The position numbers and the translations under genes are program-made. The notes under the pieces are model-generated. The model made no database searches, was not told the origin of the DNA, and saw only the letters and a program-made list of their open reading frames with translations. From assembly GCA_900314495.1 (NCBI GenBank), contig OMVJ01000004.1, forward strand, positions 35,034-99,033: DNA of 64,000 nucleotides, in the 5' to 3' direction. The DNA comes from an uncultured Olsenella sp. (GTDB lineage Bacteria; Actinomycetota; Coriobacteriia; Coriobacteriales; Atopobiaceae). This document shows positions 8,654-19,681 of the stretch, piece by piece; position 1 is the first letter of the stretch, and each line of letters opens with the position of its first letter.

Positions 8654-10057
8654 CTACTCCGCGCGGTCGAAGTCCAGCTTGGGACGGTCGGGCGTGCTCA
8701 GCTCGCGCGGCCAGGCGGTGTGCATGGCGTCCTGGGTGGCGGCAACCGGGTCCGCGAAGGTCTCCGTGCCCTCGGCCAGGAGTTTCTCCCTCATGCCGAC
8801 CGAGAGCGCGTGCGCCCACAGGCCCTCGCCCTGGGCCAGCGCCTGCACGGCGGGGCCGTCCTTGAGCAGGCCCTGCGGGGAGTAGCTTATGACGGAGGAC
8901 CGCTTCACGAAGTCGTAGACGCCCAGCGGATTGGAGAAGGCCGCCGTGCCGCCCGTGGGCAGCGTGTGGTTGGGGCCGGCCACGTAGTCGCCCAGGGGCT
9001 CGGAGGACCAGGGGCCCACGAAGATGGCGCCGGCGTTCTGGATGGAGCCCAGGACGTCGAAGGCATTGGCGCAGTGCAGCTCCAGGTGCTCCGGCGCCAC
9101 CACGTTGACGGCGTCCACCGCTGCGGCAAGGTCCTCCGCCAGCACGATGACGCCGTTGTTGTCCAGCGAGGCACGGGTGATGTCCTCGCGCGGGGACTGG
9201 GAGACCAGGCGCTCGATTGCCGCCGTGACCTTGCCGGGCAGGGCCGGGTCGTCCGTGACCAGGTAGCAGGAGGCCATGGGGTCGTGCTCGGCCTGGGCCA
9301 TGAGGTCCGCCGCAACGACCACCGGGTCCGCAGTGGCGTCGGCCAGCACGCAGACCTCGGAGGGGCCGGCCACCATGTCTATGCCCACGTCGCCGGACAC
9401 GTAGCGCTTGGCGGCGGCCACGAAGGCGTTGCCCGGGCCCACGATCTTGGCCACCTTGGGGATGGTCTCCGTGCCGTAGGCCACGGCGCCAATAGCCTGG
9501 GCGCCGCCCACGGCGTAGACCTCGTCCACGCCCGCGACGGCCGCCGCAGCCAGCGTGTAGGCACTGAGCGAGCCGTCGCGCTGGGGCGGGGTCACCATGA
9601 TCACGCGCTTGACGCCCGCGACCTTGGCGGGAATGGTGTCCATGAGCACCGTGGAGGGGTACTGGGCGCGGCCGCCCGGCACGTACACGGCAACGGAGGG
9701 CACGGGCGTGACCTTCACGCCCAGGATGGTGCCGTCGGGCTTGCTGGTGAACCAGGACTGCTCCACCTCGCGCTGGTGGAAGTCGCGAATCTGCTGGTAG
9801 GCAAGGCGGAGGGAGCTCAGGAACTCCGGGTCAACCATATCCAGCGCGCCCTCAACGACCTCCTTTGGCACCAGGAAGCTCTGGGGGCAGGCGCCGTCGA
9901 ACTTCATGCAGTAGCCGCGCACGGCCTCGTCGCCGCGCTCGCGCACGGCGTCCACGATGGCCTGGGCGGACTCCTCCACCTCGCGCGGCAGGGTGCCCGC
10001 GCGATTGAGGTCCCTGTTGGTGAGCTTGCGGCCGTCCTTGAGTTCTATGGTCCTCAT
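8654..10057 (-). CDS. hisD: Histidinol dehydrogenase
   Basis: HisD performs the last two oxidations, histidinol to histidine, with NAD and zinc. The 467-residue protein has the signature from KVAKIVGPGNAFVAAAKRYV to GDVGIDMVAGPSEV, and AEHDPMASC with metal and catalytic residues. The ATG at 10055-10057 is preferred to an upstream one because GGAGG lies 9 bases before it and residue similarity starts there. The C-terminal 20 residues run past the usual end. It starts 14 bases after hisZG. Confidence 0.97.
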   Translation of the reverse strand: MRTIELKDGRKLTNRDLNRAGTLPREVEESAQAIVDAVRERGDEAVRGYCMKFDGACPQSFLVPKEVVEGALDMVDPEFLSSLRLAYQQIRDFHQREVEQSWFTSKPDGTILGVKVTPVPSVAVYVPGGRAQYPSTVLMDTIPAKVAGVKRVIMVTPPQRDGSLSAYTLAAAAVAGVDEVYAVGGAQAIGAVAYGTETIPKVAKIVGPGNAFVAAAKRYVSGDVGIDMVAGPSEVCVLADATADPVVVAADLMAQAEHDPMASCYLVTDDPALPGKVTAAIERLVSQSPREDITRASLDNNGVIVLAEDLAAAVDAVNVVAPEHLELHCANAFDVLGSIQNAGAIFVGPWSSEPLGDYVAGPNHTLPTGGTAAFSNPLGVYDFVKRSSVISYSPQGLLKDGPAVQALAQGEGLWAHALSVGMREKLLAEGTETFADPVAATQDAMHTAWPRELSTPDRPKLDFDRAE

Positions 10058-10070
10058 TTGGAATGTCCTC

Positions 10071-11738
10071 CTACTTGTTCTGGTCTGCCGCGATGTCGGA
10101 GAGGCGCTCCGCCAGGTCGCGGATGCGGGCATCCACGCGGTAGGCCGCGGGACCCGCGAAGAAGCGCGCCGAGCACTCCAGCACGTCGTCCACGATCACC
10201 AGGTCGTTCTCGCGCAGGGTCGTGCCCGTGGCGGTTATGTCCACAATGCGGTCGGTCATGCCCACGATGGGGCCCAGCTCTATGTTGCCGTGCAGCTGGA
10301 TGATGTCCACCTGCTGGCCGATGCGGTCGTAGTACATCTGCGTTATGCGCGGGTACTTGGTGGCCACGCGCACCGTGCCGCGCCAGGCGTAGTTGCGCTC
10401 CGCCTGGCCCTTGGCGGCCGCGGGCTCCGCCACGATGAAGCGGCAGCCGCCGTAGCGCAGGTCCACCAGCTGCAGCAGGTCGTAGCCGGCCTCGATGAGG
10501 GAGTCGTAGCCGCAGATGCCGCAGTCCGCGCCGCCATGCCCCACGAAGGAGGGGGCGTCCTGGGCGCGCACGATCACGTACTCCACGTCCTGCTCGCGCA
10601 CGATGAGCTTGCGGCCGGGGTCGCGCAGGTTGTCCACGGGCAGGCCCGCGCGTTGCAGCAGGTCAACGGTGTCGCCGAAGAGCGAGCCCTTGGGCACGGC
10701 AATGCGCAGCGGGCGCTCCGACAGGCGCACGCCCGGCGTGGCCACGCCGGAATCGCCCTGCTCGCCCAGGACCTCCTGCAGGCGCTCCATGGAGAGCGCG
10801 AAGCCGCAGGCGGCAATGCCCGGCCGGCCAAGGTTGCCGAGAACCGCGTCGTAGCGGCCGCCGGAGGCCAGCGAGGCCGCGATGCCGTCCGCGTAACCCT
10901 TGAAGATGATGCCCGTGTAGTAGTCAAAGGAGTTGATGATGGAGAAGTCGAAGCGCAGGCGGCCCTGGCGCACCAGCGGGGCGCAGTTCTGCACCAGCTG
11001 GCGCAGGGCGTCGGTTCCGCGTTCGGCCTCAGGCACGCCGGCGGCGGAGAGGAGCTGGTCGATCTTCTCGATGACGGAGACGTCACCGGAGAGGCGCGGA
11101 ACCTGGTGCAGGGCGCGCGACTGGTCCGGCGCCAGGCCGGGGGTGGCGTCCACGTAGGCGTCCAGGCTCACCAAGTCGGACTCGTGCACGTAGCTGAGGA
11201 CGCGGCGCGAGAACTCAGCGCTGGGAGAGCAGGCCGCCAAGAGCGAGGTCAGCGGCGAGACGGACCCGCACACGATGCGCCAAGCGGGCACGCCCAGGCG
11301 CGCCAGTGCGTCTGCCAGCAGGTTTACGACCTCGGACTCCGCCTTCGTGCCGTCCTCCCCCACCAGTTCCACGCCCAGCTGCGTGAACTGGCGTGGCTGG
11401 CCCTTGAGGGACGACTCCTCGCGCACCACGGGCGCCTCGTAGCGGAAGCGGCACGGCAGCTCGTCCGCAGAGATGCGGCCCGCCACCAGGCGCGCGATGG
11501 GCAGCGTGAGGTCCGGGCGCAGGACCAGCAGGTTGCTGTCGGAGTCGAACAGCTGGAAGGGGGCGTCCTGGATGCGGCAGCCGCGCTCCAGCACGGCGCG
11601 GTCCTCCAAGAGCGGCGTCTCCACCGGCAGGTAGCCGTGCGCGGAGAAGCACTCGCGCACCGTGCTGGAGATGCGCTCGCGCGCCAGCGCCTCCTGCGGA
11701 AGAATGTCCCTGAATCCCCTGGGCGTTCCCTCTATCAA
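10071..11738 (-). CDS. hisZG: HisZ-HisG fusion, ATP phosphoribosyltransferase
   Basis: A single 555-residue frame joins the regulatory and catalytic parts of the first, feedback-controlled step (PRPP plus ATP). Residues 1-325 are HisZ, a catalytically dead HisRS-like fold (RPDLTLPIAR near 74-83, RFRYEAPVVREE near 97-108, SGGRYDAVLGNLG near 292-304). A linker of about 18 residues leads to a short-form HisG at 343-555 (RIAVPKGSLF at its start, PRPP loop ATGTTL at 503-508). It normally takes two genes to make this complex. The start is TTG at 11738 behind GAGGGG. It is the first gene of the his operon. Confidence 0.93.
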   Translation of the reverse strand: MIEGTPRGFRDILPQEALARERISSTVRECFSAHGYLPVETPLLEDRAVLERGCRIQDAPFQLFDSDSNLLVLRPDLTLPIARLVAGRISADELPCRFRYEAPVVREESSLKGQPRQFTQLGVELVGEDGTKAESEVVNLLADALARLGVPAWRIVCGSVSPLTSLLAACSPSAEFSRRVLSYVHESDLVSLDAYVDATPGLAPDQSRALHQVPRLSGDVSVIEKIDQLLSAAGVPEAERGTDALRQLVQNCAPLVRQGRLRFDFSIINSFDYYTGIIFKGYADGIAASLASGGRYDAVLGNLGRPGIAACGFALSMERLQEVLGEQGDSGVATPGVRLSERPLRIAVPKGSLFGDTVDLLQRAGLPVDNLRDPGRKLIVREQDVEYVIVRAQDAPSFVGHGGADCGICGYDSLIEAGYDLLQLVDLRYGGCRFIVAEPAAAKGQAERNYAWRGTVRVATKYPRITQMYYDRIGQQVDIIQLHGNIELGPIVGMTDRIVDITATGTTLRENDLVIVDDVLECSARFFAGPAAYRVDARIRDLAERLSDIAADQNK

Positions 11739-11772
11739 ACCGTTCCCCTCTCGACGCGGTGGGATGGCGCTT

Positions 11773-11792
11773 CACTTTAGCGCGCTACAGTG
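11773..11792. promoter_or_regulatory. Palindromic his operator 1
   Basis: CACTTTAGCGCGCTACAGTG is a 20-base palindrome with one mismatched pair. It lies just downstream of the likely transcription start of the his operon and repeats the half-sites of operator 2 (ACTTTAG...CTA-AGTG). Confidence 0.7.
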
Positions 11793-11804
11793 TGTGCGGT
11801 GGAT

Positions 11805-11832
11805 ACTTTAGCACACTAAAGTGCCTGTGCAA
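11805..11832 (-). promoter_or_regulatory. his operon promoter with operator 2 over the -10 box
   Basis: On the minus strand TTGCAC (11827-11832) and TAAAGT (11805-11810) are spaced 16 bases. The palindrome ACTTTAG-CACA-CTAAAGT (11805-11822) covers the -10 box and most of the spacer, a classic repression layout. A histidine- or TrpR-type repressor is a guess; the regulator is not in the window. Confidence 0.6.
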
Positions 11833-11974
11833 TAGTCACACTCGCACTAGTCACACTCATAAATAAGAGAGAGTAGCATTTTGAAGCTATGGAGTGGTGA
11901 ATGAGGGGCAGTTCAACGGGAACCTACTCAGGGCGCTCCCCCTCCGCCGAGGCCCCCAGGCGTCGGTGGCGCCT

Positions 11975-12130
11975 CCCAACAACACGCGTGCTGGCGCGCG
12001 TGTTAACTTGCGCACCTAACATACGCGCGGCCAAAGAGACATGCTATGACCCCAGTTGGCAAGCGCATTTTGCTCTCACACGTATGTTAACGTCCGGCCC
12101 TAACACGCGTGCTGGCGCGCGTGTTGTTGG
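11975..12130. repeat. Core-plus-palindrome element, copy 3
   Basis: The 24-base self-palindromic block at 11981-12004 (AACACGCG...CGCGTGTT) recurs exactly at 12102-12125. Outer bases extend this to a perfect 14-base terminal inverted repeat, CCCAACAACACGCG. Between them lies the core ACATGCTATGACCCCAGTTG (12039-12058). The rest of the 580-base gap between the his operon and the next gene holds no credible gene. Confidence 0.8.
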
Positions 12131-12232
12131 GGATGGCGTACAGCAACGCACCGAGGCCGGCCAGCTGGAGAAGATTCAGCGAAATCTGGCGGTTTTTCCC
12201 AAGCGGGCTCGCCAAACGAAGCGCACAAAAGA

Positions 12233-12265
12233 GCCCCGCACGTGGACCACTGCCACATGCGGGGC
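12233..12265 (-). terminator. Rho-independent terminator of the second NlpC/P60 gene
   Basis: GCCCCGCA plus GTGG pairs with CCAC plus TGCGGGGC around a short loop. On the minus strand the hairpin is followed by TCTTTTGTG. It sits about 55 bases after the stop codon of the gene to the right. Confidence 0.75.
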
Positions 12266-12320
12266 ATACATGAAAATCGCTTAGGGCTCGAACCGCGATG
12301 CCGTGCGGAACAGAGGCGTC

Positions 12321-13718
12321 CTACAGGGAGCCGCCGCCGATGAAGGTGCCGGGGAAGTACAGGTCGCGGACGGCCACGCCGGAGCCGGGCTCGGAGTCAA
12401 TGATCTGACCGCCGCCGATGTAGATACCCACGTGACCGGGGTACCGGCCGCCCCAGGAGTAGTACACGAGGTCGCCGGCGACCAGCTCGTCCGCGGACTT
12501 GCTCATGCCCGTGATGGCCGCGAAGCCCTCCGGCGAGTGGGAGTTGGTGGAGTAGCCATACGCGAAGTCCACCAGGCCAGAGCAGGTGAAGGCGGAACCA
12601 GAGGGGCTGCCGGACCAGTAGTAGCCGCTCCACTGGTAGCCGGAACCGATTGCCGCGTAGGCGCGGGCGATGACGCCCGTCGGCGTGTAGGCGGAAGAAT
12701 TGGAACCGGAGTTGCTGCTGGAGCCGCCGTTGTAGGTGCCGGAGCCAGAGTTGCTGCTGGAGCCGCGATTGGAAGTGGAACCGGAGTTGGAACCGGAGTT
12801 GGAACTGCTGGAGCTAGAGGACCCGGAGTTGGAGCTGCTGGAACCGGAATTGCTGGCAGAGCCGCCGTTGGAGCTGGAGGAACCGGAGTTTGCCGAGCTG
12901 TTGGAGCCCGTGTTGGCGCTGGAGTTCGAGGCGCCGGAGTTGGAGCTGCCGGAGTTGGAGGCGGAAGAGCCCGACCCCGTGGAGCTGGAGGAGCTGGAAG
13001 CTGAGCCGTTGTTGGAGGCGGCCTTCTTGGCAGCCTCCTCCTCCGCGGCCTTCTGCGCGGCCGCGGCAGCCTCGGCGGCAGCCTTCTGCTGGGCCTCCCT
13101 CTCCGCAGCCTCCTGGGCGGCAATCTCCGCCTGGAGCTCCGCGGACAGGCCGTTGTAGTAGTTCTGGGCGGAGCTGGCGGCAGCCTGGGCGGACGCCTGC
13201 TTCTGCGCAGCGTCCTCGACCTCCTGCTTCTGGGCGGCCTGCTGGTTCTCCAGGTCGGACTGCTGCTGGTGAAGGTCTGCCGAGAGCGTCTTCACGTTGT
13301 TGACGGCCTCCGTCTTGGACTCGGAGACCTTCTCGGCGTAGTGGACGCGCGTGACCAGGTCGTCGAAGTCGTTGGCGCCGAGCACGATGGAGAGCAGGCT
13401 GGTGGTGCCGCTGGTGTAGTCGTCCTCCACCACCTGGGCCAGGGTCTTGCGCGCGGCGTCCAGCTGAACCTGCGTGTCAGCAATCTGGCCATTCAGGTCG
13501 TCGATCTTGGCGTTGGTCTGCGCAAGTGCGTTGGCAGCGTCGTCGTAATCGTAGTTCGCCTGCTCGGCCTCACGCGAGAGCGAGTAGTACTGCTGACGGG
13601 CGGACTCAACCTCACCGGAAGTCACGGCAAGCGCGGGCGCGGCGGAGCCGAAAGCCAGCATGGCGGAGACGAGCCCCGCAATGACTGCGCGGCGTGCACT
13701 GAAGTGCGGTTGGTACAT
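12321..13718 (-). CDS. Secreted NlpC/P60 hydrolase with Ser/Asn/Gly linker
   Basis: A 465-residue wall hydrolase. Residues 1-31 are a Sec-type signal peptide ending ALA-V, and 35-235 are coiled coil that turns Ala/Glu/Lys-rich. Residues 236-345 are a low-complexity linker of almost only Ser, Asn, Gly and Thr. Residues 344-465 are NlpC/P60 with catalytic Cys at about 379 (FTCSGL) and His at about 429 (GHVGIY). The layout matches the hydrolase near murJ, but with Sec rather than Tat export and a long flexible linker. The linker codons are GC-rich repeats, so its length may vary between strains. Confidence 0.9.
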   Translation of the reverse strand: MYQPHFSARRAVIAGLVSAMLAFGSAAPALAVTSGEVESARQQYYSLSREAEQANYDYDDAANALAQTNAKIDDLNGQIADTQVQLDAARKTLAQVVEDDYTSGTTSLLSIVLGANDFDDLVTRVHYAEKVSESKTEAVNNVKTLSADLHQQQSDLENQQAAQKQEVEDAAQKQASAQAAASSAQNYYNGLSAELQAEIAAQEAAEREAQQKAAAEAAAAAQKAAEEEAAKKAASNNGSASSSSSSTGSGSSASNSGSSNSGASNSSANTGSNSSANSGSSSSNGGSASNSGSSSSNSGSSSSSSSNSGSNSGSTSNRGSSSNSGSGTYNGGSSSNSGSNSSAYTPTGVIARAYAAIGSGYQWSGYYWSGSPSGSAFTCSGLVDFAYGYSTNSHSPEGFAAITGMSKSADELVAGDLVYYSWGGRYPGHVGIYIGGGQIIDSEPGSGVAVRDLYFPGTFIGGGSL

Positions 13719-13864
13719 GAAACCTCCCTTGGGATTGGGATCTCTTGGGTGGTACTAGGAAGCCCGCGCCACGAGCGGCACAGGCCATAAGGTTGCAAAC
13801 ATATGTCAACATACCACACCGCCCTTACGATGCCAAAACGTTGCGGCGCTCGCACACACAAGGA

Positions 13865-13896
13865 CCGCCTTTCTGAAACTGCGTTCAGAAAGGCGG
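13865..13896 (-). terminator. Hairpin downstream of uvrA
   Basis: CCGCCTTTCTGAA and TTCAGAAAGGCGG form a perfect 13-base stem around a six-base loop, 80 bases after the uvrA stop. The T-tract on the minus strand is weak (TCCTTGTG), so it may be an attenuated terminator or a bidirectional one. Confidence 0.6.
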
Positions 13897-13959
13897 CCGG
13901 TTGCTTCCGCGGGAGCCACGCGCACGGAACTTACGTCCTAGTGCCGCGGAGCCCTACTC

Positions 13960-13971
13960 GTTGCGCAACAA
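13960..13971. promoter_or_regulatory. GTTGCGCAACAA palindromic site, copy 1
   Basis: The 12-base sequence matches the site found before four zinc-ribbon genes far away in the window. Here it lies 5 bases beyond the uvrA stop and about 240 bases upstream of the second NlpC/P60 gene, which could be its target. Confidence 0.5.
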
Positions 13972-13975
13972 GCGC

Positions 13976-16864
<2,889 letters not shown>

Positions 16865-16958
16865 GCTTTGGCTCCGTCCCTATCGAGGCACCACCGGGAT
16901 GGCGTGCCCCACTTTGCAGCGGGCAACAGTCTATACGACCGCGCGGCGCTCAGGCGTA

Positions 16959-16972
16959 AGAACAGATGTTCT
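16959..16972. promoter_or_regulatory. LexA (SOS) box upstream of uvrA
   Basis: AGAACAGATGTTCT contains GAAC-N4-GTTC, the perfect half-sites of the Gram-positive/actinobacterial LexA box. Its position about 95 bases before the uvrA start suits SOS control of this repair gene. Confidence 0.7.
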
Positions 16973-17070
16973 ACATTATTCCCCCGCACTCGGGTAGGGG
17001 CGAACAGCCACGAGGCGCCGCCTGCAGGCGTGTACCACGACTTCCGGCAGGACCCATACTTTGGGTGCCC

Positions 17071-17185
17071 AAGAATCTTGTACACCTTAACTCTTGTTGT
17101 CACATATCAGGTTCAATGCCAACTGGCTTTATAGCATGTCTACATGCCGCGGACTGTTTCTGCATCGTGTTGAGGTGTACAACTT
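17071..17185. repeat. Core-plus-palindrome element, copy 4
   Basis: CTTGTACACCTTAAC (17077-17091) and GTTGAGGTGTACAAC (17169-17183) are inverted repeats. Between them the core is on the minus strand: GCCAACTGGCTTTATAGCAT (17118-17137). The 420-base gap upstream of uvrA otherwise holds only the LexA box. Confidence 0.75.
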
Positions 17186-17285
17186 TTCGGGACCCTCTGA
17201 GTAGCCAAGCTGCTAGAACCGCAGGTCGCAGGCGCGCGCCTGCGGTGTGGTGCGCCCACGGACCATCTATCGCGCGGCCAAAGCC

Positions 17286-18713
17286 TTAGTCCCACGCACC
17301 GGACGCCGACCCAAGCTCCTCCAGCGCGGCGCGAGTCTCCTCGGGCGAAAGCGACTCCAGGTAGTACTCGTCAATCTGCTCGATCGTGCCGTTGAGGTAG
17401 CCATCCACGTTGTAGCGGGCGATCCACGTCGCCGGTCGCGAGAGCGCAAAGGCCAGCCACGCCACCAAAATCACGCCGGTACCCCACGCGACGGCATTCA
17501 CACTCGTGCGCAGCACGCGCGCAGCTGCCACCACGAGAAGCCCCACAATCGTGACCATGCCCACGCACGTGAGCGCTCGCAGCAGCGTGAGGCCGTACTC
17601 CCCCACATAGAGGGCCATGCGCCAAGCGGCCGACGCCACCAAGAGCGCGGTCAGAACAACGAGTGCCAGCTCGAGGGCCACGAGCGGGCGCGACCGCTCG
17701 GCCTCGCGGCGCGCGTGGAGTGCACCCGAGAGCAAGGCCAGGTTGATCGCCGCCACGGACACCAACTGAAAGAAGCCTGACCGCGCGTACTCCGCGTAGC
17801 CGCCGTGGGAGGCCGCGTCCCCGAAGAGGTAGCCCGCTTGGAGGGCAATGAAGAGCAGGTAGATGGCATCGACGGCCGCAAGCACGATGGCGACCGTAAT
17901 GGGGCTTGCGGGACGGCCCGGCTCGCGGTGCGGCACTGGGCGCGCCTCTCCGTGCGTTGCCGCGTACAGCAGCGAGAAGCCCAAGAGGGTGAGCACGAGG
18001 GCGTGCGCGATGCGCACGAGGTCGTCCGGCAGATTGCTCAGCATGCGCCCGAAGAGTCCCGTCAGCACACTATTGAAGATGTAGTCCGCGCTTGCAAGCA
18101 AGGGCACCACCACGACGAGCACGCCCGCGGCCACGAGCGCGCCCAGCAAGACGGCGCCGACCGACCCCCTCGAAGCCCCGCGCGCGGCCCTGAACGGCAG
18201 CGCCATGTGCGCCAGCTGCGCCCGCACGAAGTTGCCCACCGACCGGAACATGCCCCCGATTCCCAGCGCATCCTCGACGCTCGCCCCGCAGAGGGTGTAG
18301 AAGGTGACCAGGCAGCAGGCGCCTAGCACGAAGGCATTGAGCGCGCGCACATCTTGGCAAAGGTTGACCGCGGGGACCAGGGCGCAGCCGAGCGTCGCCG
18401 CCAAGAGGGCTCGCTTGCCACGCGTCAGGCGTAGGTCGCGGCGCCTAAGCACGAGGATGACCGTGAAAAAGGCCACAATCATCAGCGTGAGCTCGGGGCC
18501 ACCCACCAGGAAGAAGAAGCTGGAGAAGCCCGAATAGTCGCGGTCCAACACCGCACACCAGGCCACGCCCAGGACCCCCGCCGCGGCCAGCGCCAGCCAG
18601 TCGCGCGCGGCCATGGCGGGCGCAGCGCACACATGCGGGTTGTCCCCGGCACGTTTTTCGGCACAGTCGTACCCTTGGGGCGCCAGGGGGCGTCCCTCGT
18701 CACTCATGCTCAT
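17286..18713 (-). CDS. DUF4173/DUF4153-type polytopic membrane protein
   Basis: A 475-residue protein with a polar head of about 35 residues and some ten to twelve predicted membrane spans. GYAEYARSGFFQLVSVAAIN and the C-terminal YNVDGYLNG followed by DEYYLESLSPE are the recognisable parts of the DUF4173 family, whose role is unknown. It probably forms an operon with the HTH and DUF2975 genes, since the gap to the HTH gene is 59 bases. AAGGAG lies 8 bases before the chosen ATG. In other Gram-positive bacteria such genes often sit beside sensory or antibiotic-response regulators; a function here cannot be given. Confidence 0.8.
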   Translation of the reverse strand: MSMSDEGRPLAPQGYDCAEKRAGDNPHVCAAPAMAARDWLALAAAGVLGVAWCAVLDRDYSGFSSFFFLVGGPELTLMIVAFFTVILVLRRRDLRLTRGKRALLAATLGCALVPAVNLCQDVRALNAFVLGACCLVTFYTLCGASVEDALGIGGMFRSVGNFVRAQLAHMALPFRAARGASRGSVGAVLLGALVAAGVLVVVVPLLASADYIFNSVLTGLFGRMLSNLPDDLVRIAHALVLTLLGFSLLYAATHGEARPVPHREPGRPASPITVAIVLAAVDAIYLLFIALQAGYLFGDAASHGGYAEYARSGFFQLVSVAAINLALLSGALHARREAERSRPLVALELALVVLTALLVASAAWRMALYVGEYGLTLLRALTCVGMVTIVGLLVVAAARVLRTSVNAVAWGTGVILVAWLAFALSRPATWIARYNVDGYLNGTIEQIDEYYLESLSPEETRAALEELGSASGAWD

Positions 18714-18772
18714 TCGATTCTCTCCTTTGGTCTAGTGCTTCGGTCTGTAACTTGGGGCCTCGCCTTGCGGAC

Positions 18773-19000
18773 CTACGCGTCACCAGCCCCGTCACCGGGC
18801 TCGTACTTGATCAGGTCACCGGGCTGACAGTCCAACTCCCTGCAGATTGCCTCCAGCGTGGTGAAGCGCACGGCCTTGGCCTTGCCGTTCTTCAGGATGG
18901 AGAGGTTGGCCATGGTGACGCCCACCCGCTCCGAAAGCTCCGTGAGGGTCATCCTGCGGCTGGCCAGCACGACGTCCAGATTGACAACAATGCGGCCCAC
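18773..19000 (-). CDS. Small XRE-family HTH regulator (YozG type)
   Basis: A 75-residue Cro/CI-type protein: LDVVLASRRMTLTELSERVG forms helices 1-2 and VTMANLSILKNGKAKAVRF the recognition helix and following turn. CQPGDLIKYEP near the end is the usual closing motif. It starts with GTG one base after the DUF2975 stop. The DUF2975-HTH pair is a common operon, and the regulator likely binds the TTTATCG palindrome in front of it. Confidence 0.9.
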   Translation of the reverse strand: MGRIVVNLDVVLASRRMTLTELSERVGVTMANLSILKNGKAKAVRFTTLEAICRELDCQPGDLIKYEPGDGAGDA

Positions 19001-19001
19001 G

Positions 19002-19460
19002 TCACACCACCAAATCGTTCTCTGACTTGATGTCCGCGGCGTTCGCCGTGAAGAGCGAGAGGGCCGCCGAGACCACCGCCAGGCTCACTGCGAAGATCAG
19101 GGCCACGGAAAGCGACGCCACCACGGAGAAGACCACCACCTCGGCCACCGCAAGGTATGTCACCAAGGCAAGCACCCACACGGCCGCATCCGCCGCCGAG
19201 GCGTAGGCCATGGCGCGCAGGCGGCGGGAGTTGGCGGCCACGAAGACCTCCCCACGACCGATAGCCGCGAAGAGTCGCCAGGCAACAACGGCCACGACCA
19301 TCAGCGGGGCCACGCCGAGGGCGAACACGACCGCGGAACCCCGTGGCACGACGCCGCGCGCCTCCACGCCCGGTATGACCAGGGCCGCGACCACGGCGCA
19401 GGCCACCACCGCAACCACGTCCACCACGCGCAGCAACACCGAAAGCTCCCTGTGCGACAT
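19002..19460 (-). CDS. DUF2975 membrane protein
   Basis: A 152-residue protein with four predicted membrane helices, the standard DUF2975 layout, and the motif LFAAIGRGEVFVAANSRRLR between helices 2 and 3. The ATG at 19458-19460 follows GGGAGG at a good distance; a GTG 33 bases upstream lacks such a site. It is paired with an XRE regulator, as in many Firmicutes and Actinobacteria. Its role is unknown; these pairs may sense membrane state. Confidence 0.85.
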   Translation of the reverse strand: MSHRELSVLLRVVDVVAVVACAVVAALVIPGVEARGVVPRGSAVVFALGVAPLMVVAVVAWRLFAAIGRGEVFVAANSRRLRAMAYASAADAAVWVLALVTYLAVAEVVVFSVVASLSVALIFAVSLAVVSAALSLFTANAADIKSENDLVV

Positions 19461-19507
19461 CTGCGTCCTCCCGTCTCCGCTCTCGTTGGTCACAGCATAG
19501 GCGGTTG

Positions 19508-19547
19508 TTTATCGTTTTTCAATATGAATTTATCGTTTTTCGATAAA
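19508..19547. promoter_or_regulatory. TTTATCG operator of the DUF2975/HTH operon
   Basis: The half-site TTTATCGTTTTTC occurs at 19508-19520 and again at 19529, where it forms the perfect palindrome TTTATCG-TTTTT-CGATAAA (19529-19547). It is 50-90 bases upstream of the operon, in the only AT-rich stretch nearby. Autoregulation by the HTH protein is the simplest reading. Confidence 0.65.
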
Positions 19548-19681
19548 CCATGGAATTCACTGGGAACAGGTCACAGAGAACCGAGACCACTCCCGACACC
19601 CAGCCGTTGCCGTAGAATGGTGTCTGTTGGCCCGAACGCGCGCCCGACGCGCGCAACCACACACAGAGAGAGGGAAACACC

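Noticed and set aside
12736..13158. Plus-strand frame encoding an acidic Glu/Leu/Pro repeat protein
   Set aside because: It is antisense to the Ser/Asn/Gly linker of the second NlpC/P60 gene; the repeat codons create the frame.
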